In this document: positions 9,601 to 16,578 of the stretch, one piece after another
Layout: every line of letters begins with the position of its first letter
Position numbering within the stretch: position 1 is the stretch's first letter
Source: a virus
Length of the DNA stretch: 29,562 nt
Direction: 5' to 3' (one strand)
Virus record (IMG/VR): IMGVR_UViG_3300015366_000121
Span: 1 to 29,562 of that record
Position numbers and translations under genes: made by a program
The notes under the pieces: generated by a model
Database searches by the model: none
Told to the model about the DNA's origin: nothing
The model's input: only the letters and a program-made list of their open reading frames with translations

Positions 9601-10506
9601 CCTGAAGTCATCTTTAGATACTCCAGCAATAGCCTCAAATCCTTGACCAGCCTTCTCAGCCGCATAATCAAGAGTTCCTCTTGTTGCTTTTCCTACAAAT
9701 TCAATAGGAAATCCAACTCCATATTTAAGTCCACCACCAACAACAAGAGCCTTAAGACCCTCTATTTTAGCAGATACCATCATAGCCTTTTCACCAAGAC
9801 CAACAGCATGTGCGGCTCCGCTTGCAATACCTCCAAATGGAATAAACCAAGAAGGGTCAGCAACATAAGAAGCGGCCTGAACTACATCATTATTAAGAAG
9901 GTCTTTATCTTTTATAATAAGACTTGTTTCACCTTTTTCAAGTTGTCTTCCTTCTCTTAAGAAGTTTCTAGCATCAAGAAATTCACGATAAGCCGCATCG
10001 CTATTTTCTTTAACTCCATTTAATGCATTAAAAAATCTACTTTGAGGTGATGTTGAATTAGCACTTTGTGCAAGAATACCATACATCATTCTTGTTGATT
10101 GACCAAAAGCCTCAACAACGCTAGGTGCTAATTTATTGGTTATATCTGATGGATTATCAGCAAGCGAACTTCCTGCTTTTGCAAATTGTTTATATATACT
10201 TCCAGCCGCACCAGATAAAGAATCAAATATATCTGTCTCCTTTGTTTTATAAAAATCATTTAACTTCATCCAATCCTCTTTATTAGGGTCATATACTTGT
10301 CCTGCTTCATCAGCGTCAAGCATATCTCTATGGATTTCTTCACCGCTTTTAGGTGCAGTTATTTTATCATAAGCATCTTTTCTTTCTTCCTCTGGAAGAG
10401 AGTTTATGTAAGAATCAACATCTGGATTTCCAGTAAAAACTTGTCCTCCAATGTTATTATTATTTACAGGTGCTTCACCCTGAGGACTAGCATATATTTC
10501 AGCCAT
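3661..10506 (-). CDS. Giant multi-domain ejected-type virion protein with zinc-protease and GNAT motifs
   Basis: A 2281-aa protein in the position of T7 gp16. A Gly/Ala-rich hydrophobic, glycine-zipper stretch occurs at about 402-461. A zincin motif HEILH lies at 586-590, with a possible third ligand in EHLAEEFGAYY (E687/E688), suggesting a metallopeptidase. An acetyltransferase-like motif A (TGKGFGKLLYSEM, about 1272-1284) suggests a GNAT domain. A highly charged helical region lies at about 1570-1630. The C-terminus has a Pro-rich linker (about 2170-2210) and a short terminal domain. Polyvalent proteins of this kind are known from phages and mobile elements and are often packaged and injected with DNA. 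No lytic transglycosylase motif was recognised. The start fuses to the preceding stop (TAATG at 10506) without a Shine-Dalgarno. Being injected and modifying host proteins is inference from family knowledge and position. Confidence 0.8.
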   Translation of the reverse strand: MAEIYASPQGEAPVNNNNIGGQVFTGNPDVDSYINSLPEEERKDAYDKITAPKSGEEIHRDMLDADEAGQVYDPNKEDWMKLNDFYKTKETDIFDSLSGAAGSIYKQFAKAGSSLADNPSDITNKLAPSVVEAFGQSTRMMYGILAQSANSTSPQSRFFNALNGVKENSDAAYREFLDARNFLREGRQLEKGETSLIIKDKDLLNNDVVQAASYVADPSWFIPFGGIASGAAHAVGLGEKAMMVSAKIEGLKALVVGGGLKYGVGFPIEFVGKATRGTLDYAAEKAGQGFEAIAGVSKDDFRNGLKAAGVGSLSASALGHSIPYASATVGIGTATYGASVAASGIGEAVGLVGDQILQGERGLASYAKRALNETARSGVAISPQARALLKLVNGFDPLIDYGTHVAEGAFTGSAIGAGLGWWSEGTEGAAAGAGAGLALGSIGATTGRLVSDAFGATRKMRTNIEAQFVLRGLDETAPAQANMWRNAETWANAKGFSFDGILAAKDIVHPDTSINLRSNEGNKEFLLSKGLDPEKYDGMTILPDGDMPLSQKTFEHNNGYVVENSANGSVQIHINADNASRATLPHEILHSILRTSVMKDYYVSELKSRILGERDNAGNEIQRGVIKQNEVNDMFRRYIDAEFSQNPEAHTDALKRLQMAQDKWTEGGQMIADAELGGRPLLEHLAEEFGAYYFSHLVMNKPIDWLYHAGDLPGIRGVLENVNLSWTEYWRDRMNFSHPEFDFNRTYTDKDGIERLVPIDEVFKPYRGSRVINPAMERFFKDMLKIERHVNQTGVFDINALSKDARQRFIDGNGLDGVFSKQPDGTYRHNTEAQIAKENKIKGKNIYKMLMGVPDNLRTFTTDGEGVIRGPFSDELVDQMINSGHMSREFGNKLKMAQKVISGDIKGNLIDFGGIGVTAERAGDVNNPSRMWGKNVPFKSRTGLLYGLDIAISKDGDYTFKANMLDYKVIELRLNNMWADPNTQKLWNGNTAEFKADFYRYLENASKNAFNPDGTVNADRVPSAQLWTDGLGEDRRNVMHQALGLAKGDSDTFLNSPLAEIKRNSMSSVFDFSLNRMTNVRVRSQSLPYTHSNAYRDLVRNWSPNEMHSEETSNGRTFWHPSGFRAIQYKGGQTDAFDEDGNKIGRFPTSHDAAEAMRKRALKQPSSVLLASNMNDGDKTGEFGRKYDLASSEWKSSFLGKFHELNKDKIDPDGKLTLKLAQNSLYRLKIELHHPDMDGSNGSSFATISANIDRFKDAATIGFSTVDNPKFTGKGFGKLLYSEMAERLRASNVKYMDGMLVGREPIGIRRKMFGSLMREVEDEVGQKSFETIPASIPNEAIRGDKYYTLPDLTRLSRFQAEQLAAKNKVSVDRMVMEHRLREQQNSLFVRNELDPNTRYSPHEAGGEEAMLSPDSLEYKTFKDSFKTYEKYNLPSQMEPRQFDPTLFESLVGHAGGTKDPFATVPNPRINNLWQYLDYHQKKKSTVLVKDILKYITDMGDSIHPNVANDYHSKIAKYLMAMAEDNQLNLPVHINAGKTWHGGINDIAVGTQYEARVTREATLQERYAQLVKSIDPESIREAANLKKEIERRKKGIKEIKEKEDISKLFRGDEEEEDGVEQEQQKDAKFRFPQIVVTERKSHQPLHLNLAQLIDKAWIAQKRQYNIGDYSGSEYQRRVQALSGHSFEGTALEEMGHSLLAQAEQHAIGANPELKNLLLTYNDNPDAGSNLKGQPWARGVDAFISRTELRIANGITLPKSEVAFARILALQKWMLKNTFIKNEKTGAIEPAWTSKGVVLNKATHTEKGKPSSNRGVVEKGYVVASPWDYARQAMSSNRTGGSANAPATNSYLNQFLNTKGFELESPELKLRSVYRLISTAEFQIALFNDPQLMGQWSLIPEHPELLKALETPETKAGLLPNISDLNYQVSEAVSQFVTSEGKPTKTILNQLINEITNVLDAGRRSPNDILLTDLQNERGINDRLPERPVGYLNSNEKIHVNEWREKMNEWAIQNNKKSPLEGLSDWQIWKKLKTGFEGMNSVKIGVMKPKSIEETSVQSVSNVSGLKRDIKKVPPSPQLTNKGNPVTAGMWNENTQRYELITGDEHPVQEEIQEEVHQPVVDTETGTHEVTEDGQKIYIEEDGTKYIIDTEGNKIEVDENKKPIIDTETGKPKIVPPKIPPVVEPKVPPVIQPKVPPVVPTPNVPKPPVPMPKRDYTKADISVWRSWKTETYSNGSSLSNALGWIIMQQNGNFRVYNPYKQLMGIYKDEEQAKRRVQREEPKR
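3932..3979 (-). repeat. 24-nt tandem repeat encoding Pro-rich linker
   Basis: Two nearly identical 24-nt units (each beginning TTAGGTT on the + strand) encode the PPVxxPKV repeat near the C-terminus of the 2281-aa protein. Degenerate PP units continue on both sides. It probably forms an extended spacer before the terminal domain. Confidence 0.7.
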
Positions 10507-13500
10507 TATTTTCTAAGATTTTGTAGATAGCGTTCTCTTGCCGCCATTATGTCGGAAGATTTATCTTTAGGAAGAATTACAGTCAAACCAAAAGCCTGAG
10601 GCTTTGTAACAATCTTTTGTAAAACATTATCACGCAATTGATTATATTTAGCCCTTGTTGTACTTTTAAGAGAGAAAAAATCAGTAGGATTTTGAACTAT
10701 ATCTTCAAGCAATTTTTGCTCATAATCAGATACATTACCAACACCAATAAGTTCTTTTCTTAGATTGCCAGCAAGTTCTCTTGTTAATTGTAATGCTCTG
10801 CCTCTTTGCTCAGGACTTAAAGAAGCAAATTGAGTTTCATTAATTTTTTCAAGTTTATCAACAATTGAAGTAGCATTCAATATATGTGCATATTCTTCCC
10901 TAAACTTGGTAGCGTCAGCAGGAGAACCAAAAGAACCAAGACCACCTATTTTAACTGGACTTGTAGATATAAACTGTGTAGGGACATAATCTCCATTTGG
11001 AGTAAGTTGACCAAACTGAACAGCCTTATTAGCGGCTATTTCATGAGGTTGCATACCAGCATGGCTCATTTGTTTCCATTCCTTGCCATCAAAGAACAAT
11101 GCACCATAGGGAGTATTTCTAAACTGCAAAGATTCTTCAGGATACATCTGCTTATACATATCATTAAACGAAGCAGGAAGATACCCAAACTTTTTAGTAA
11201 GATATTGTTTAAGTTGTGTTTTCTTTTCTTCAGCACTTAAAGTTTCTGGAATCTGTACACTTCCTAGTGTTTGAGGTTTAACATAAGTATAATCGCTTAC
11301 ACCAGTTCCAGAATCAACAGTGTTATTTTCAGAAGGTTTTTTATAAGCAGGATTTATTGTAGAATCTTGACCAGCAAGAACCTTTGGATAAATGTCGTTA
11401 AGAAGCATATCATGATTAACAAGTCTTGATTTTAACTGCTGTTCAATTCCAGAAAACCCCTGTTGTCTAGATTTCATATCGTTAATCTTGTTATCAAGAG
11501 TAGCCATGATTCTAGATTTTTCAAGAGAAGTCATATCATCCTTAGCACCTAGTTCTGTTGCAAAAGGAATTCCTCCAGCAAATCCATATCCAGTTCTTAG
11601 TTTTCTTACATCAGTAAGTGCAGAATTTATTTCTGTTCTTATTGTTGCATCATAAATATTGTCAGGAACATCTTCTTTTCCACCCTTAACCATTCCATTA
11701 ACAAGAGCAGTCCAGAAAGCACCTCTTGACGCTTGAGTTCCAACTTTTGCAACAAGGTCAGCCTTTTGAGCCGCAGTAAGACTTGCTTTAATAAGTCCAC
11801 CTTCACGAAGTGCAGAATCAATGGCATTTCCAAGAAGTTCTTTTTTCCCAGCAGATGAAATAGTATCATTACCAATTTCAGCAACTTTAAGATATCCATC
11901 GTATTCCTTCTTTGCATTAGCGGCAAGTTGAGCAATTCTAGTTTCTTGTGCCATTCCTTTCATTCCTTGAATTGCCTGAACTCCTTGCTTTAGTCCTCCA
12001 CCAAGTTTAGCACCAGCACCAAACCAAAGCAAAGCCGCATCAGCACCTACTTTTGCAGCAATTGCAATATCAGGATGCATCATTGCAGATTGACCTATGG
12101 TGTTATAATCAACCATAGATGAATCTCCTTTTGCAACAGAATCTCTCATTGCCTGCAAATACCCAATAGCAGGCTGAATAGAACGCTTTTGCGAATCAAT
12201 ATCACTTAGTCTTTCATATGTGCTGTCTTTTGCTATACTGATTTTTTCTTGTTCAGGTTTCGTATAAGAACTAATAGGTTTCTGTGCAGACACTTCAGGA
12301 AGTTTAGCACCAGATGCAACAGCACTAGCCTGATTACCCATAGCAAGTCTACTAGGAGTATTTACTGGAAGTATGTTAAGAGGAACCTGTGTTGCATCAT
12401 CTTCAGAATCAACAACTTTATCTGGAGCAATTTTGCTCGCATTTATTTCTCCATTATAATGTATATTTCCCTCTGAATCAGTAGTATATTTATTTATATC
12501 TTCTTCACTTGGGGTAGATGCATCTGATGTATCTTCTGTTTCATTTGCTGGAACTGAAACATCATATGGACTTGGTGGAACTACCTCTCTATCACTAGGG
12601 TCAATTTCATTTTTGTTTTTATTTCTAGGTTTAAGAACCTGAATTCCCTTTTTAGGTTTAGCAACTTGTCCTCCAATTCCATCTACAGATAGGTCTATTT
12701 TAGTACCAACTTTAATAGTATTAGGATTGTAACCTTGTGCAATCATTGCTTTTGCAACCCACATAGTACTTCTTCCTGTTGCATTTGCAATCATAGCAGG
12801 AGTATCCCCTTTTTTAATTGTATACAAAGAACCTGAATTTTCAGAAGTTGATTCAGGAGCATTAAGATTACCAACTAAAGAAGGAGGTGCTATATTAGTT
12901 CTTATCTGTTGATTTGGGTCAACATATGCTCCACTTTCAGCAAGCACTCTACCAAGTTGAGTTCTTTTTGTTATAAGAGATTTAAGAAGAGAAACATCAG
13001 ATTCATCCTTTACTCCCCATTGTCTTGAAAGTTTATCTTGAAGAGCAATTGCTTGAGAATTTGTTTTCTTAAATTCATTGTACAATTGCAAACTTTGTTC
13101 AGGACTAAACTTAGGAGCAGGAGCCTGTGCTGTAACTGCAGATGCACCTAAATTAGTAGGAGTTCCTTCCTGTTGAATTGTTGGAAGATTAATGTCAGGA
13201 AGTCCTGTTTGAGCCGCAGGGTTTCCTTGATAAGCAGTAGCACCAGTTCCAGAATTAATAGCACTAGCAGGAGCAGGAAGTCCAGCAGGAGCAGGAAGTC
13301 CAGCAGGAGCAGATTGAGGAGAACCTTGTCCTTGAGCCCATTCATCATCTCTTGCATTTGAATAATATCTATCAAAAATTGCCTGAGGATGATTTGACAA
13401 TTCATCATTATTAAATGAGTCAACAGCATTGACATTTCCAATCAAATCTAAGGAATAAGCCTTAGCCTGAGGACTCATTTTGTCATTTGAATTAATAGCA

Positions 13501-14117
13501 TCAGGAAGATTACGCTTCCAATTATCTACATATTCCTGCTCGGCAATAGGTTTAGCACCAGCAGGAAGTTTAGATACTTGATTGCGATAACTATTTCTTA
13601 CAGATTGTTCATTGTCATTATATGACATTCCATTGCTCCATCCTTCAGTCTGACCCATTGCAGATATATTTTGAACACCAGTTTGAGGGTTAAATTCAGC
13701 AATTGCTCGTCTTTGCTGACTTCCTTTAATTTGTTCATACACACCTAAATCTCTATTAAATTCACCCCATGTAGCCTTAGCCTGATTTAAAATTCCAAGT
13801 CTTGCAGAAAGACCCTTTGTTTTAATAGAAGAAAGGTCATCAACAAGAGGGTCTAAGTGATGTGCAAATGGAGCATATTCTGGGTCTGACAAAAGCATCT
13901 GTTGCATTGAAGCAACATGATGAGACATGGCATCAGCATCAGCAAGAGACTGGTCATTAAGTGCTGAATTTTTATGATATTCTTTAATTCCTTCAGCAAG
14001 ATTTGCACCAAAAGACTGTATTCCTTGCTGATAATTTCTGCCTATATTAGCACCAGCCTCAGACATTCCTGAGACTGGCTGAACACCATTAGTATACTGT
14101 TGGAAGTTAGAAGCCAT
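10506..14117 (-). CDS. Internal (ejected-type) virion protein with LysM domain
   Basis: A 1203-aa protein in the position of T7 gp15. A LysM domain (YTIKKGDTPAMIANATGRS through KVGTKIDL) spans about residues 432-476 and would bind peptidoglycan. It is preceded by an Ala/Pro-rich linker with a PAGLPA repeat and followed by a disordered acidic segment (about 500-600). A Gly/Ala-rich hydrophobic segment lies at about 679-706, and a helical C-terminal domain includes GVGNVSDYEQKLLEDIV. No hydrolase catalytic motif was recognised. A LysM domain in a large virion protein fits a factor that contacts the cell wall during DNA entry. The stop fuses with the start of the 2281-aa gene (TAATG), linking expression of the two giant proteins. 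No Shine-Dalgarno precedes the ATG. Confidence 0.75.
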   Translation of the reverse strand: MASNFQQYTNGVQPVSGMSEAGANIGRNYQQGIQSFGANLAEGIKEYHKNSALNDQSLADADAMSHHVASMQQMLLSDPEYAPFAHHLDPLVDDLSSIKTKGLSARLGILNQAKATWGEFNRDLGVYEQIKGSQQRRAIAEFNPQTGVQNISAMGQTEGWSNGMSYNDNEQSVRNSYRNQVSKLPAGAKPIAEQEYVDNWKRNLPDAINSNDKMSPQAKAYSLDLIGNVNAVDSFNNDELSNHPQAIFDRYYSNARDDEWAQGQGSPQSAPAGLPAPAGLPAPASAINSGTGATAYQGNPAAQTGLPDINLPTIQQEGTPTNLGASAVTAQAPAPKFSPEQSLQLYNEFKKTNSQAIALQDKLSRQWGVKDESDVSLLKSLITKRTQLGRVLAESGAYVDPNQQIRTNIAPPSLVGNLNAPESTSENSGSLYTIKKGDTPAMIANATGRSTMWVAKAMIAQGYNPNTIKVGTKIDLSVDGIGGQVAKPKKGIQVLKPRNKNKNEIDPSDREVVPPSPYDVSVPANETEDTSDASTPSEEDINKYTTDSEGNIHYNGEINASKIAPDKVVDSEDDATQVPLNILPVNTPSRLAMGNQASAVASGAKLPEVSAQKPISSYTKPEQEKISIAKDSTYERLSDIDSQKRSIQPAIGYLQAMRDSVAKGDSSMVDYNTIGQSAMMHPDIAIAAKVGADAALLWFGAGAKLGGGLKQGVQAIQGMKGMAQETRIAQLAANAKKEYDGYLKVAEIGNDTISSAGKKELLGNAIDSALREGGLIKASLTAAQKADLVAKVGTQASRGAFWTALVNGMVKGGKEDVPDNIYDATIRTEINSALTDVRKLRTGYGFAGGIPFATELGAKDDMTSLEKSRIMATLDNKINDMKSRQQGFSGIEQQLKSRLVNHDMLLNDIYPKVLAGQDSTINPAYKKPSENNTVDSGTGVSDYTYVKPQTLGSVQIPETLSAEEKKTQLKQYLTKKFGYLPASFNDMYKQMYPEESLQFRNTPYGALFFDGKEWKQMSHAGMQPHEIAANKAVQFGQLTPNGDYVPTQFISTSPVKIGGLGSFGSPADATKFREEYAHILNATSIVDKLEKINETQFASLSPEQRGRALQLTRELAGNLRKELIGVGNVSDYEQKLLEDIVQNPTDFFSLKSTTRAKYNQLRDNVLQKIVTKPQAFGLTVILPKDKSSDIMAARERYLQNLRK
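13266..13312 (-). repeat. 18-nt tandem repeat (2.6 copies) in LysM protein gene
   Basis: An 18-nt unit is repeated about 2.6 times and encodes the PAGLPA repeat upstream of the LysM domain. In-frame repeats of this kind can vary linker length by slippage. Confidence 0.8.
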
Positions 14118-14123
14118 AAATTA

Positions 14124-15071
14124 TTAATTTTTGTAACTCATTCCATATTGACCTAAGTAAGAAGAAGGAGTGCTTGAAAGCCCAGCACCTATAGCACCAC
14201 CAGCAACTGTACTACCGCTAGTACCTCCTAGTATAGAGCCTAGTGCTGGATTTCCAAGAAAAGCACCACCAATTGTTCCAGCCATACCAAGTAAACCACC
14301 CATCATTGCAGAATTAGCCTGAGCATTAGCCATACTTGCTTGCATTTGGTTTTGCTGATTAGCAGAAATAAGCGAAGCGTTGTATTGAGATTCTGGCTGA
14401 AATAGCATTCCTTGATTTAATGCACCATAACTAGAAGATGCTTGATTCATAAGACCATTAGCAGAAATAGAATTCATTTGATTCATCATAGGAACACCAT
14501 ATTGACTCATGGCATTTCCTTGTTGAGCAACTCCAAGATTATAAGCAGAGCCAGCATTTGCAAGGGCAGTTTGCTGACGCTGTTGACCCATGTTATAAGT
14601 GTTCAACATTTCACCGAGAGCCGCTTGATTACCAGAAAGACCTCTTGCTTGCATAGCCGCCCTAGCCGATTGCTGTGCTTGCTGGGTTTGACTTGCCGTT
14701 AAATTAGTTCCAGCATTAAGTTGATTTTGAGCAGTCTGTTGAATTCCGTTGTATAAGTTATTAGTACCAGCACCTAGGCTATTTGAATAAGTCTGACCAG
14801 CGGCCTGTCCAAGATTATTATATATAGCATTCTGAGAACCAAGCATTTGGTTCTGTAAACCTTGAGATTGATTAATAGCCTGACCATACATGGTTCCAAC
14901 AGAGCCCATTTGTCCCATAAGACCCTGCTGTTGCATCTGTTGGTACTGAGGAACATATTGTCCCTGAAGACTAAGAAGTTGATTTTGAATGCCTGCCTGT
15001 GCATTTAAAGCAGAAGACATTTCCTGTCCATAATCTCTAGACGGAGGAGGGGTAATAGATGATTTTCCCAT
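14124..15071 (-). CDS. Gln/Asn/Ala-rich internal virion protein with C-terminal glycine zipper
   Basis: A 315-aa protein in the position of T7 gp14. Residues about 20-240 are dominated by Gln, Asn, Ala, Ser and Met and are predicted helical (for example LTASQTQQAQQSARAAMQAR). Residues about 245-300 form a hydrophobic glycine-zipper stretch (MMGGLLGMAGTIGGAFLG), typical of membrane-inserting ejection proteins such as T7 gp14 or P22 gp7. The first 15 residues (SSITPPPSRDY) are extended. Role inferred: smallest of three ejected proteins, possibly forming the outer-membrane part of the DNA channel. The start lies one nt after the preceding stop (TAACATG), with a weak AAGGA about 10 nt upstream. 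Confidence 0.65.
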   Translation of the reverse strand: MGKSSITPPPSRDYGQEMSSALNAQAGIQNQLLSLQGQYVPQYQQMQQQGLMGQMGSVGTMYGQAINQSQGLQNQMLGSQNAIYNNLGQAAGQTYSNSLGAGTNNLYNGIQQTAQNQLNAGTNLTASQTQQAQQSARAAMQARGLSGNQAALGEMLNTYNMGQQRQQTALANAGSAYNLGVAQQGNAMSQYGVPMMNQMNSISANGLMNQASSSYGALNQGMLFQPESQYNASLISANQQNQMQASMANAQANSAMMGGLLGMAGTIGGAFLGNPALGSILGGTSGSTVAGGAIGAGLSSTPSSYLGQYGMSYKN

Positions 15072-15072
15072 G

Positions 15073-15504
15073 TTAAGAGATTCCTTTTAATGTTTTCATA
15101 TAATGATTTGTAAGTTGTTTTGGTTTATCAAAGCGTACCATCCATTTGTCTTGTTTTTCCCAGTTAGGAAATCTTTCCCAAAGTTTGGACACTATAAATT
15201 CTGTTGATTTTTTTGTTTTGGAAATCATATCCATTACACATATATCTAAAATTGCTTCTTGTTCTTTTGTGAATCTTTCTAACGAAGGAACTAAATTCAT
15301 TATATTGTTATTAAATTTATTCTGCAATGCATAACATATACATACACCAGAAATACCATTTTCATCTGATGCAACTATAAGATAGTTGTTGTTAAAAGAC
15401 CATATTAGGTAATCAAGAAGTTCTCTGTCGGTTAATGTAAAAGGTTTTCCCCTGCCAGCGTATCTGTTTTGTTTTATAAAATCTGATAAATCAGTAAGAA
15501 ACAT
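15073..15504 (-). CDS. 143-aa protein at the T7 gp13 position, possibly GNAT-fold
   Basis: A small protein with a pattern of an N-terminal helix, a central hydrophobic strand pair (YLIVASDENGISGVCICYAL, residues about 41-60), a long helix (about 78-105) and a C-terminal strand. This recalls degenerate GNAT-fold proteins found just upstream of the gp14-like gene in T7-type phages (gp13). The CoA-binding Q/RxxGxG/A motif is not obvious, so it may be catalytically dead. Its start is fused to the fiber stop (TAATG at 15504), and the next gene begins one nt after its stop. The assignment rests on position and approximate fold only. Confidence 0.5.
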   Translation of the reverse strand: MFLTDLSDFIKQNRYAGRGKPFTLTDRELLDYLIWSFNNNYLIVASDENGISGVCICYALQNKFNNNIMNLVPSLERFTKEQEAILDICVMDMISKTKKSTEFIVSKLWERFPNWEKQDKWMVRFDKPKQLTNHYMKTLKGIS

Positions 15505-16577
15505 TAGGTGCTAAATATGCAAACATAAACTTCTGTGGAATCATTTCTAGAAACTGCTGTTCCACCAATAGTCATTGTGGCAATTTGAAGTTGTGTAGTT
15601 GTTTTAGTTGCAGTAGAAGCACCTCCGCTTAACACATTATCATATCCAAGACCTTTAGCACTTCCAATTACACAATAATTGTTATTTGCCATTGCTGTTG
15701 TAAATGTAATTGTGTAATCTCCAACACCATTTCTTGTAACGCTTGTTACATTGTATGAATTAGTAATTGTGCCAGTAGCACCAGCAAACACAACCCATGC
15801 CTTGCTAGTTGCCTTAGAACCACTATCTACATAGCCTTTTGTAGCCGCTTGTAATGTAGTTGTTGGTGCAGTATCTAAAGTAAAAGTTTTTCCAGTACCA
15901 ATAGTAACATTACCATTAAATGTTGTATCTCCAGTTATACCGCTTGCAAACTTTGTTACACCATTAAATGTTGTATTTCCTAGTGCAGTCAATGTTCCTC
16001 CAACAATTAATCCAGAAGTAATGTATTCATAACCATTAATATTAACAACTCCTAGTTTTGTATAAGATACAGTACCACTAGATGCAGTAGAAACTGGACT
16101 TATAGTATATGTAAATAAATCAACAGAAGTTACCGTAATTACATAAACACCACTAAATGCTGTATTAGAAGATGTAAAAGTAAGAATTTGACCAGTAGTA
16201 AGACCATGAGCAGTCGAAGAAACTGTAACTAAAATACCATCAACTGAAGCCCAAGCCTTTCCAGTTACAACCGTTCCAGAATTAGGAGTAATAACTATAT
16301 CTGAATTGCTTTGACCTATAATTGCAGATGTAGTAAGGGTTGTTACATTAGCAGTAGTTGCACTATTAAGAATATCCGTAATGCTTGCTTTGCGTAAGGC
16401 TGTTGCCGTTTGGTCGTATAGCAACACTAGGTCTGCACCATCAACAGAGCCAGAAAGGGCAGTCTGTTCGGTTATAGCACCATTAAGTAGGGTGGCGGCA
16501 TCAACAAGTTGATTGAGCGTAGTTCCAGTAACTTGGTCACCATTGTTGAAAGTTTGTCCTTTAGAGATTTGAGCCAT
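15504..16577 (-). CDS. Tail fiber / appendage protein
   Basis: A 357-aa Thr/Ser/Gly-rich protein. The first 75 residues (ISKGQTFNNGDQVTGTTLNQ, then DLVLLYDQTATALRKASITD) are of the type that attaches short-tailed phage fibers to the virion. The middle is beta-rich with repeated TTFNG/TTLTA units (about 205-250). A conserved-looking transition follows (TTTLQAATKGYVDSG). The C-terminal 95 residues (AWVVFAGATGTITNSYNVTS, GDYTITFTTAM, STEVYVCIFS) match a tip-domain pattern common in phage fibers. It probably forms trimers and contributes to host binding. It starts one nt after the nozzle gene stop. Confidence 0.75.
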   Translation of the reverse strand: MAQISKGQTFNNGDQVTGTTLNQLVDAATLLNGAITEQTALSGSVDGADLVLLYDQTATALRKASITDILNSATTANVTTLTTSAIIGQSNSDIVITPNSGTVVTGKAWASVDGILVTVSSTAHGLTTGQILTFTSSNTAFSGVYVITVTSVDLFTYTISPVSTASSGTVSYTKLGVVNINGYEYITSGLIVGGTLTALGNTTFNGVTKFASGITGDTTFNGNVTIGTGKTFTLDTAPTTTLQAATKGYVDSGSKATSKAWVVFAGATGTITNSYNVTSVTRNGVGDYTITFTTAMANNNYCVIGSAKGLGYDNVLSGGASTATKTTTQLQIATMTIGGTAVSRNDSTEVYVCIFST

Positions 16578-16578
16578 G

